Below, one piece after another: positions 56,100 to 64,000 of a DNA stretch of 64,000 nucleotides. Below the pieces are notes generated by a model, which searched no databases, was not told where the DNA came from, and saw only the letters and a list, made by a program, of their open reading frames with translations. The stretch covers positions 248,001 through 312,000 of the forward strand of contig CBDCVZ010000010.1 of the NCBI GenBank assembly GCA_965223215.1, given 5' to 3'. Origin of the DNA: JABDMH01 sp965223215 (GTDB lineage: Bacteria > Bacteroidota > Bacteroidia > Chitinophagales > Saprospiraceae). The stretch's first letter is position 1. Each line of letters starts with the position of its first letter. A program made the translations under genes and the position numbers.

Positions 56100-58151
56100 T
56101 CAAAAACTCCCCATTTTGCTAACCAACCGATCCATGAGCTCCAATTTTATTTTATACAAGTATTCGTGATTCTTCTCTAGATTTGGTATGACGTACCGAA
56201 AGTGGATTAATTCATCCGTACGTTTTTCTACAAGCGGCTCGGGATCTAAATATTTATGGGTCCGAAATTTCCCTTCCGTGGTTGTCGCGCGAAAAAGGCG
56301 GACCTTCCTGATAGGGAATTCAGCCGGATATTGCCAAGAACATTCGTAGGTGCCTAATTTTCGGTTCCAGGTGAGTTGGGGATGGATGGGAGCCGGGCGA
56401 ATCTTATTGTCAATCCTTCTGCCCGTGGCAATATTACTTTTGCTTTGGTTGCCACTACTATCAATCGCTAATATTTGATATTCTGCCTCCTCCCCAATCT
56501 CAAGCATAGTGTCTTTAAAGACCTGACGCTGTCCATGGAGCGTCTCAATTTGATCGATGACGGGTTTCCATTCATTTTGACCGATTCTTCTCTTCAGGAG
56601 TTGATGCGTTTCCAGATCATCACTTCCACTAGTCAAAAAATCGAGCAGGCATCCTTCAGGGTCGGAGATAATTTTCACAATCGTACCTTGACTTGGAGCC
56701 ATCGTATCAGGTAGGGCCAGTCGGAAGGGTCTTGAGAAAGCCGACCGGTTGCCTACCTGATCCTCTGCCTTAACTAAATAATAGACCTTGGGATTTAAGG
56801 TCTGCAAGTGGATTTCGTCTCGAAAAAAAGTGTCCCTAATGATTGAGGTGGTCAGTTGAATGGCTTCATCAGCTGGGTGCCTTTTATAAAAAACGCGGTA
56901 ACCAACAAGGTCTTTTTCTGTATTGGAAGCCCAGGTAATATTTACAACACCCACTGAATCACTGGTGGCACGTAAACCCTTTGGTGCCTCCGGAGGGTTG
57001 GGATCTGGGAGCTCACCGTAAGCTATGGAGCCGGTGTAAATCCGTCCTAAATCATCGGCGGCCTGGATTAAATAATAATTATGGTATTGCGCGGAGGTGT
57101 CACGATATCTACGCAGATTTCCTGCTACGGAGTCAATTATAACAAAGGTGCTATCGGGATGCCGTGCTCGCTTAATCCACTGTTTCTTAATACGACTGCT
57201 ATCTTCTCCCGCTAGTTGCCAGTGCAAAACAATGGTTTGGTTGGAAGATGTCCTTGCGTCGTAAATAAACGGGCTGTTAATTCTTAACCTGGGTTGGGCC
57301 TGTGCTCTGAGAACGGGCGAATAGGGTCCTCTCTCACCAAATGCATCGATGCCCTGGAGCCGGTAGTAACGGTCAGAGTAATTCTCGGAGATTGAATCGC
57401 GATAGGTTAGCACCTCACGATTGCTCAAAACTCTTTGCTCTACCACCGCAATGGGTTGAGCATTAATTCGGCCCCACAGTCGACCATCGCGACTTCGCTC
57501 GATGTGGAAGGCGACATAGCCGGAGTGGTCATGAAAAATATCCCAATTTAAGACCAATTGATGATTTTCAGGGATGGCAAAAAAATCCTCGATCGGAGTA
57601 AGCTCCTGCTGACTTCCTGAAGCATGATAAATGGTGGCAGAAGCACCCACCGATGGTACTGAAATTCGATATTTAATTACTGTAGCTGGACCTGGAGAGG
57701 GTTCCTTCCAGCCGAGTGAAAGAGCCTTGGCTAAGGTGAAATCTAGATCAGCTGAGAAAAGTACCAATCCCAGACGCATATTTACTTGCTCCGAACTGCG
57801 AATATTTCCAAAAATACTTCGGTCGTTTTCTGGGTCATTTTCCTCAAATAATAGGGCATGGATTTGATCTTGATCCGACCGATTTTCCAAGCGCACACGA
57901 GTGGGTCTTGCTAGTTGGATCTGGGTGTAGGTACTGTCGCCACCAGTATGGTAAACGGTTCGTTCTAGTAGATATCCAGCAGCGATGGCCTGGTGCAACA
58001 GTGCCCAGTTGTTCGGGGCCCAGCGCAAGGCGATGGAATCACCGAAATCACGACAAAGGATGTGAATTTCATTTTCTTGTTGTGCCGCAAGATAAGGCGT
58101 GAATCTTACTGAGATACTCAAGAATAATATGTAAATGAAAAACCTTCTCAT
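56100..58151 (-). CDS. Exported multi-FN3 protein of the toxin operon
   Basis: The 683-residue protein has a signal peptide (FFIYILFLSISVRFTPYLAA, then QQENEIHILC). Several fibronectin type III-like modules are visible. One is near 210-290 (LNWDIFHDHSGYVAFHIERS), one near 300-390, and the clearest near 390-490 (PPEAPKGLRATSDSVGVVNI, KDLVGYRVFYKRH, LVKAEDQVGNRSAFSR). No catalytic motif is seen. Its ATG overlaps the stop of the preceding 1,557-residue gene (ATGA), so the two are coupled. It is probably a surface or periplasmic scaffold of the same secretion or toxin complex. Confidence 0.75.
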   Translation of the reverse strand: MRRFFIYILFLSISVRFTPYLAAQQENEIHILCRDFGDSIALRWAPNNWALLHQAIAAGYLLERTVYHTGGDSTYTQIQLARPTRVRLENRSDQDQIHALLFEENDPENDRSIFGNIRSSEQVNMRLGLVLFSADLDFTLAKALSLGWKEPSPGPATVIKYRISVPSVGASATIYHASGSQQELTPIEDFFAIPENHQLVLNWDIFHDHSGYVAFHIERSRDGRLWGRINAQPIAVVEQRVLSNREVLTYRDSISENYSDRYYRLQGIDAFGERGPYSPVLRAQAQPRLRINSPFIYDARTSSNQTIVLHWQLAGEDSSRIKKQWIKRARHPDSTFVIIDSVAGNLRRYRDTSAQYHNYYLIQAADDLGRIYTGSIAYGELPDPNPPEAPKGLRATSDSVGVVNITWASNTEKDLVGYRVFYKRHPADEAIQLTTSIIRDTFFRDEIHLQTLNPKVYYLVKAEDQVGNRSAFSRPFRLALPDTMAPSQGTIVKIISDPEGCLLDFLTSGSDDLETHQLLKRRIGQNEWKPVIDQIETLHGQRQVFKDTMLEIGEEAEYQILAIDSSGNQSKSNIATGRRIDNKIRPAPIHPQLTWNRKLGTYECSWQYPAEFPIRKVRLFRATTTEGKFRTHKYLDPEPLVEKRTDELIHFRYVIPNLEKNHEYLYKIKLELMDRLVSKMGSF

Positions 58152-61100
58152 GGCGTTTCAATGTTGAAGTCGCTGCTGATTCTTTGTTCATATCCCTCCC
58201 CGATGTGATAAATCCATTCGGGTTGAAATGAATCTGGGTGGATGAAACTATATTTCCAACGCATGACTTCTTCGGGGTCTAGAATCCGGTAATCCATGAG
58301 CATAGACTCCTTGGTGTATACATATTTGATGTGTAGCTCGGAATAAAGACTTTGCAATAAATCCGTATTTTTTTGATAGGTCGGTATTTCCCCGATCTGA
58401 TCCGGAGGCACAACCTTGGTGGCCGGAATATCTTGAAAAGCGGTGTAATGTCGGAAGCGGTTGCGCAGATAGATTTGGGCGGGTGGATTTATTGAATCTC
58501 GGCCTGGCTTGGGATTGTAATAGGTTTCTTGATCAATTAAAGTGCCCTGGTCATGATACGAGGAAAAATCAGCATCAAAACGCAAGAGGGGAGCCATATC
58601 TTCATCGCCATATAATTCCATTTGATCAAAAGGCTCTACTGGGATGGGTATTTGCAATGCCTGCAATTGGGGTTGTGCCAGAGTCTCGGTCTGATCATGG
58701 ATTGCCTCAATCTTGTCAGTAAGTCGATCAAACCGACTACAACGAAAATGAATGGGTGGGGCGATCTCTCGGTCACCCGTTTTGAAATAAATGGAATAAA
58801 TCCCTTCCCTTTTAATTTTCCCGGGATCGAGATACCAGAATAATATTTGAGTGGCCGGATCATAGTGGCAATCTGCATTAAAAGAGAAATTGGGATGGGA
58901 ATGGCAAGTATGAACGGCTTTAATTTGTATTTGATCAAATAGGGGAGCCATGTCCTTTTTTAGGTGGATCATGCCGCGGTGTCCCTCATGCTCCAATTGC
59001 CGCGGATAAAAATTACTCATACCATTGACCGGATATGTCCAGTCTACATTGTATGACGGAATGTGATCGGGGTAATCTCCCGTGATAAATTGGTAGATGG
59101 TATCTTGAGAAGTTCTGCCATGGCCATCCTTGACGGGACGCCAATTTTGTTGATTATTTGATTGTTTAAAGTGAGCCTCAGGATGAATATAGACGGTGGT
59201 GTTTGGTGGCCAGGTGGCTTGCGGTCGGTAGGTCACAAAGGTGTTGTCTTCGGTGTAGATCCGCTCGCAGGGAATGTAATGTCGTTGGCCATCTCGCTCA
59301 AAATAGGCAACACCTTGGGTTGGGGACTGCTTGATTTGGGTAGTTGACGTGTGTTGATTACGAGGGGAGCCGACGGTAGTTTCAGTGCGATCGCCATCCC
59401 GATCTTCCCGGTCGTCATCATCACGATTATCCTGTAGAGAAACATGATCTAATAATTGAATTTGAAATTCAGATTGACCCATTTCGTCGGGAAAGGATTG
59501 GTAAAATGGAACACCACTGGAAAAAGTGATGTCTTGCGTGACATTTAGAGGTGCACCATTCACTGGAGCAATCACATCATCAAAGACATGGATTTCAAGT
59601 TTGTCTTTTTCGAAGTCACATTTTTCACCAAAGGAAGCTTCGATTTTCGCCCGACCTTTGAGCAAGCCACCGAGCACGCGATATTTTACGACCAAGCCAA
59701 ATTCACCATAGGTTGGATTTGGGGCTTCCAAGTATATTTTGAAGCCAGCCGTTAATTCCAAAATGGGGATTTTCTTCTTGGCCGCGACCAAGCCAATGGC
59801 TCCATGGAGATAGGCATAGGCCTGCCCCTTTGCGTACCACTGTCTTAGCCCAAAACTGGCATCGCCATGACACACATAATCTTTGTAGTGCCGGAGGTTG
59901 ATATCGAAACCCAATAGGATATGGAAATTGTAATAGAAAAAAGCAAACTTCTTTTCCTCTGGACTGCCGATGTCTAAGTGTGCTCCAAATGCCAACCCGG
60001 CTAGTTCTGAATCTACCTCGAATGTTCGCTCTTTGCTAGCTCCTGAGAAGGTGTTTCGAAGTGGGACTGGAAGCAATGGCATGTCTGGGACATTGTAGTT
60101 GCCAGCACAGAAATAAGCATTACTTTCCAATCCGATAATGGGTATAATTAAGCCAACATTACCAGGTTCACCCGGTTGTCCTACATGGATGTACCATCGG
60201 TTGGGCTCGGCATGAATGACCAGATGTCCTCCTCCGATTACGGTCTTTTTCACATCGATACTTACCCGGGCCGCCAGATGAAAAATCTGATCAACCACAT
60301 TGTATTTGATATTGGCATCAAAATACACGGGTACGCTGTCTTTCTTGATACTGGTCAACTTCATGTCGCGAAGCATTTGGCCTTGCATATCAAAATTGAT
60401 GCTGTCCAGGCCGTTGCTGGTATTGAAACTAAAAGTGAGTTTGGCATTCATATTAGCTACACTTGACTTGCCCTCCAGCGCTGCAAGGGCCATGAGCCGC
60501 AGCTCAAAACCCTTACCTGGATCTGGTACATATTGGATGCCCATCAGCGATTGGCCAATAGTTTCGTCGGCCACCAGGTTGTTGGCTTGATTTTGTGTCT
60601 GATTGATTCTAGAGGTGTCTTCGTAGTTAATTTGTTGAAAAGTGATTTCATCGATGCCTTTCACTGACATCCGATTGGAAATGGCGCCACCTAGGCCATG
60701 GATCGCCAGGGGACCAAGGGGGATGCCCTGCTCGAGATTCACATAAAGTAGTTCGAAGTTATAGTACCTGGTAGTATCTCTATGCCCGAAAAGTGCCCAT
60801 GCAAAAATGCCGGCATCAAAATCACATCCATCCTCCTGGTTATAGCCCATGGCTGCCAATCCCACCGCTGCTTTTCCCATGAAGCCCTTGCCGTAAACAG
60901 CATCTTCCTCAAACCAATGTAGTTCAACATTGGCTCCCCAGGATTCGGTCGCAACACAAAGACCAATTTTTTCAACTTCCACTCGATCAAAGACCAGTCG
61001 ATCATTGTTCATTGGATCGTGTTTCCCATAGATGCTAACACCAGCCTTTGCTCCAATGCTGAACCCACTCGTACCAGAAAAGCTGGCACCACCACTAAAA

Positions 61101-62821
61101 AAAAGTCGGACCTCCTTGGTAGCAGTTTCTCCTGCCAAGACCTGATCTATCGTCAATTTCATGGGACCAATTGGGACATCTCGTTGTAGTGGAACATCCC
61201 ATGCTCCAATATTTTTGATGAGCGGCAGATCGTTTTGAACCGTAAATCCTTGGAAGGACATCCAACTGCTATCCTTCTTATCTTGCGATGGCCAGATATT
61301 ATCTAAATCAGCCCGGCCACACAGGGTGAGTTGCACATACGTTTTTTCGCTTTGCTGCGATTTACCAATGATTAGATGAGTTCCAGTTTCTAATAGTACG
61401 CGGCCTTTTAGCAATGGAAACGGCATTGCATCTCCAGGAGTAATCCCCGCGGAAAATTCCCATCCGCTTTTTTCAACGGTTGCGGTATATATTAATCCCG
61501 CCTGATCACTACCGTCATCGACGGCTGGCAATGCTATCCTTCCTTCGGCATAGCCGGTTTCGAGTTGACTCTTGTAGATATCTAAGGCCACCAGATCAAC
61601 GGATATCCTGGCACGACCGATCTTTCCTTTGTCCAAAGGGAGCAGTTTTTCGCCCGAGAAGGTGCCGGTGACACCAAAACGGTCGATAATTAGTCCATCA
61701 ACGGCCAGACCGAATTCATCGATGTTTTTTACTTCAGCAAATTGATCCAGTTTTACCGCAATTCGCTCCACATAAATGCCCTGCCATTGATCACGACTGA
61801 GGATTTCGTCAGGATCGGCAAAATATCCGGTCGGAAAAGCGATCCTAGTATCCGTGCTGATTTCACTGCCATCAAACACAGCAGTCTCAAATGTAAAAAT
61901 GGCTCTGTCGACTCCTCTAATCTTAAAGGGTTCACTCGCACCGATCGTACCTGACATGTCCGAAAGACTACTAAAGTTGCCTCCAATATGTGCTCGAATA
62001 TATCCCCCATTATCTTTTCCAAATGGGTCAACCGGATAGATTAAATCGCGACTGATCATCAACGAGGCATCCAGCTGAATGGATTCAAAACCATCACAAT
62101 TTATGGTGGCCACGCAACCTCGCTTATTATTGTGGTTATAGCCACTTAAAATCAGGAGCGTATTGGGATCGCCGTTGAGTGGGATCGGAATATTAGCAAG
62201 CAATCCCAATTTGGCCTCGACGAAGCCGCCGGTCCGTGTAAAGGCTACCTCTGGCGCACCAAAAATTAATGGATCGTAACCGGCAAAATGAATTTTAAGG
62301 AAAATGTTCTTAAGCTTGGCCACTAGTCCATCAAATTCAATTCCTTCGATGCCAATGGTATAAGTGATATGGCCATCCGGTGATTCACTCTGCAGTCCGA
62401 CCGGGAATGTTAGGTGCTCCAGGCCGCTGAGCCGCGTCAACATTTTGCCCAGACTTCCAAGACCCTCCAAAAAGGAGTCGACTCTTATTAAGTTTGCTTC
62501 GTTCCGATGCTCCAAAAAGGGAAATTTTTCCTTGACATCACCGGGCACACTATCACGCTTAAACCATTTATCTGCAATGTACCTATGGTCAATTTCGGGA
62601 ACATCAGCCCAGTCGAGCAATTTGTGTTTCACAGAGCCCAAGAGTGCTACGGAAGGTGTTATTTCGATGGTGGGGAGCAGGGGAAGTTCATCCCTGGCGG
62701 ATTTTTCTGAATCATGGGCAAGCCGATCTTCCGCTTTTACTGGGGAATCTAGTTCCATCGCATTCACCAGGACTTGTACACCCGAAAGAAGGAGAAAGGC
62801 GAGGAGTTGTAATCGACTCAT
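58148..62821 (-). CDS. Very large exported beta-rich protein of the toxin operon
   Basis: The 1,557-residue protein starts at the ATG at 62821-62819, which yields a signal peptide (RLQLLAFLLLSGVQVLVNAM); an upstream extension of 46 codons overlaps the previous gene and lacks a signal. The body is repetitive beta-structure with many amphipathic strands and few cysteines. An acidic/basic low-complexity linker (DNRDDDDREDRDGDRTE) near residue 1140 separates a C-terminal ~400-residue part. I recognise no family with certainty. ATGA overlaps on both sides join it to the barrel gene before and the FN3 gene after, implying co-translation and joint assembly. Confidence 0.75.
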   Translation of the reverse strand: MSRLQLLAFLLLSGVQVLVNAMELDSPVKAEDRLAHDSEKSARDELPLLPTIEITPSVALLGSVKHKLLDWADVPEIDHRYIADKWFKRDSVPGDVKEKFPFLEHRNEANLIRVDSFLEGLGSLGKMLTRLSGLEHLTFPVGLQSESPDGHITYTIGIEGIEFDGLVAKLKNIFLKIHFAGYDPLIFGAPEVAFTRTGGFVEAKLGLLANIPIPLNGDPNTLLILSGYNHNNKRGCVATINCDGFESIQLDASLMISRDLIYPVDPFGKDNGGYIRAHIGGNFSSLSDMSGTIGASEPFKIRGVDRAIFTFETAVFDGSEISTDTRIAFPTGYFADPDEILSRDQWQGIYVERIAVKLDQFAEVKNIDEFGLAVDGLIIDRFGVTGTFSGEKLLPLDKGKIGRARISVDLVALDIYKSQLETGYAEGRIALPAVDDGSDQAGLIYTATVEKSGWEFSAGITPGDAMPFPLLKGRVLLETGTHLIIGKSQQSEKTYVQLTLCGRADLDNIWPSQDKKDSSWMSFQGFTVQNDLPLIKNIGAWDVPLQRDVPIGPMKLTIDQVLAGETATKEVRLFFSGGASFSGTSGFSIGAKAGVSIYGKHDPMNNDRLVFDRVEVEKIGLCVATESWGANVELHWFEEDAVYGKGFMGKAAVGLAAMGYNQEDGCDFDAGIFAWALFGHRDTTRYYNFELLYVNLEQGIPLGPLAIHGLGGAISNRMSVKGIDEITFQQINYEDTSRINQTQNQANNLVADETIGQSLMGIQYVPDPGKGFELRLMALAALEGKSSVANMNAKLTFSFNTSNGLDSINFDMQGQMLRDMKLTSIKKDSVPVYFDANIKYNVVDQIFHLAARVSIDVKKTVIGGGHLVIHAEPNRWYIHVGQPGEPGNVGLIIPIIGLESNAYFCAGNYNVPDMPLLPVPLRNTFSGASKERTFEVDSELAGLAFGAHLDIGSPEEKKFAFFYYNFHILLGFDINLRHYKDYVCHGDASFGLRQWYAKGQAYAYLHGAIGLVAAKKKIPILELTAGFKIYLEAPNPTYGEFGLVVKYRVLGGLLKGRAKIEASFGEKCDFEKDKLEIHVFDDVIAPVNGAPLNVTQDITFSSGVPFYQSFPDEMGQSEFQIQLLDHVSLQDNRDDDDREDRDGDRTETTVGSPRNQHTSTTQIKQSPTQGVAYFERDGQRHYIPCERIYTEDNTFVTYRPQATWPPNTTVYIHPEAHFKQSNNQQNWRPVKDGHGRTSQDTIYQFITGDYPDHIPSYNVDWTYPVNGMSNFYPRQLEHEGHRGMIHLKKDMAPLFDQIQIKAVHTCHSHPNFSFNADCHYDPATQILFWYLDPGKIKREGIYSIYFKTGDREIAPPIHFRCSRFDRLTDKIEAIHDQTETLAQPQLQALQIPIPVEPFDQMELYGDEDMAPLLRFDADFSSYHDQGTLIDQETYYNPKPGRDSINPPAQIYLRNRFRHYTAFQDIPATKVVPPDQIGEIPTYQKNTDLLQSLYSELHIKYVYTKESMLMDYRILDPEEVMRWKYSFIHPDSFQPEWIYHIGEGYEQRISSDFNIETP

Positions 62822-64000
62822 TGCTTGGTTGAATTGAGAATAGCGACGTAATGGAAGCGAAATCTGGTTTCGGAAAAAGGTTGGATATTCTCTCCGCGGT
62901 TGCTCATCAGAGATGCATCTAAACGGATCTGATGCGCAGAGCTCACTTGCCACGACCATTGACTTCTAATCTGGGTGAGATTGCCTGATTTTTCCGTGTT
63001 GTTTAATTGATTTTCTTGAATGTTCCTTGCCGATGAGCAGATTATGCTTCCCTTTAATTTCTTTTGCAGAAAATCACGGGAGATATTTATGGAAAGACCG
63101 TTTTGACTTTGATGCATTTGAGGCAGTCGAAAATCATTAGAATAAAATTGTAGACCTGTGCTTAATTTAACAGCAGCCCAGTTTCGACGATAAAAAATTA
63201 AAAAATTACTAATCTTGCTCATCAGATCGGATATCTGGTCGTTGCGTGATATGGTTCGATTTTGCTGATTTGTAAAATTCAAAAGCAGCTGATCTTATTT
63301 AGTCAATGACCATTGCGCTGAGGCATTTAAGTTTCCATTGGTGAGCGCCAATTCCGTCAGTGAGAGGGGTGCCTCTGGATCCAGGACGCGAATTTGCCGA
63401 TTCACTGAAGAGAAGTTGGAGTAACTGATTGAAATGTTTAGGTTATTGGCAGCTCGAATATTGGTTAATAACGTGCCGATCAGTCGACGATAATCATCGG
63501 CTCGCCCACCTCCTAGATTGTTCCTCTGGAGGCCTCCATTGGCAATGAGTGAGATTTTGTTTTGCAAAAATTGGGTCGTAATTCCAGCCGTAATGTTTTC
63601 TTGGTCATCTTGAAAAAATAAGGCACCTAAGGTTCGATATCCCGGATCGATTCGTTCATAGCTAAGGTTGATAAGCCCAAAGGGAACCAGATAATTTGCC
63701 TTCAATTCAAACGCCTCATTCCACCTCGTCGATGCGTTGGTCTTTAGCAAGCCAAAATAGGACCTTAAATTGTTAGTCGACAATGCACTTTCCAAATTCC
63801 TATCATCGGTGAATGCACTGTTGGAGTACTCAAATTCGAGATTTATTTTCTTCTTGATTTCTTGGACAATTTTCGTGGTCAGAATGATATTTTCATCGGC
63901 ATGAAGCAGCACGGAAGTGTCCAGGAGAAAGGGAAGTGATTTGGGATCATCCCATGCTCCAAATAGTGAAAATTCAATGGTGGTACCGGGACCAGGCGTA
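62818..64000 (-). pseudogene. Outer-membrane beta-barrel-like gene with in-frame TAA (5' end off window)
   Basis: The minus frame is open from the window edge (TPGPGTTIEFSLFGAWDD) to a TAA at 63297-63295, then continues in the same frame without shift (DQLLLNFTNQQNRTI) to TGA at 62820-62818. Both parts are strand-rich with alternating hydrophobic residues (FGLINLSYERIDPG, LNISISYSNFSSVNRQIR, LSINISRDFLQKKLKG) and read as one barrel. The stop codon follows WSLTK. Either this is a recent nonsense mutation, a sequencing error, or readthrough. The final TGA overlaps the ATG of the next gene. Confidence 0.65.

Noticed and set aside
55473..56180. Pro/Ser/His-rich open frames on the plus strand over the second array
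   Set aside because: They follow from the low-complexity ~84-bp repeat, have no start or domain of their own, and change frame from unit to unit.
1..64000. tRNA, rRNA or insertion sequence genes
   Set aside because: I looked through the intergenic regions for tRNA T-loop and acceptor patterns, rRNA stretches and transposase motifs and found none that I could support by eye.

Overview
The window looks like a chromosomal segment of a Bacteroidota species, most likely of the Saprospiria (Lewinella/Saprospira-like) type. The evidence is a SusC/SusD pair, several secreted proteins with type IX secretion (T9SS)-style C-terminal domains, an ELWxxDGT-repeat protein, a remnant of a cysteine-anchored '3-coathanger'-type C-terminal domain, Bacteroidota promoter motifs (TTTG-N20-TAnnTTTG), little Shine-Dalgarno use, and a three-gene proton-translocating transhydrogenase. 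This placement rests on gene content only.

Left part (1-13.6 kb): cysE-cysM (cysteine synthesis, cysM cut by the window edge), a 2,3-diketogulonate reductase-like dehydrogenase, an outer-membrane barrel, and a VOC-marR operon with a palindromic operator candidate lying inside its promoter. Next is a sugar-uptake locus on the minus strand (susC-susD, a long hairpin, a double DUF1080 protein, a Gfo/Idh/MocA oxidoreductase) that fits a glycoside 3-oxidation route. An orphan TRAP-type substrate-binding protein follows.

Middle part (13.6-45.4 kb): mostly housekeeping and surface genes. These are tyrS, a LolC/FtsX-like permease with an HELVH protein, a sulfatase, corA, nrdB-nrdA with a good terminator, an LVIVD-type secreted protein, DinB, a YyaL/DUF255 protein, an amidase, pntB-pntAB-pntAA, an ELWxxDGT protein, a GH20 hexosaminidase, and a tight TRIC/GNAT/M1 peptidase/GNAT operon. 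Two decayed gene ends lie in the gaps (14.3-14.5 kb and 27.4-27.7 kb).

Right part (45.4-64 kb): the most unusual region, all on the minus strand. In transcription order it holds an outer-membrane barrel gene with one in-frame TAA, a 1,557-residue exported protein and a fibronectin-type protein (each joined to the next by an ATGA overlap). Then come a 7-copy ~84-bp repeat array, a four-helix-bundle (S23/IVP family) gene, and a 2.5-kb frame-preserving mosaic repeat array. The array is fused in frame to a giant exported protein carrying an HELGH metallopeptidase motif and a C-terminal PD-(D/E)XK-nuclease-like end. A candidate immunity gene and a small membrane protein gene follow. I interpret this as a polymorphic-toxin operon whose toxin gene has a repeat/four-helix-bundle element at its 5' end. 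The frame conservation of the array is seen directly; the toxin and immunity roles are inferred.
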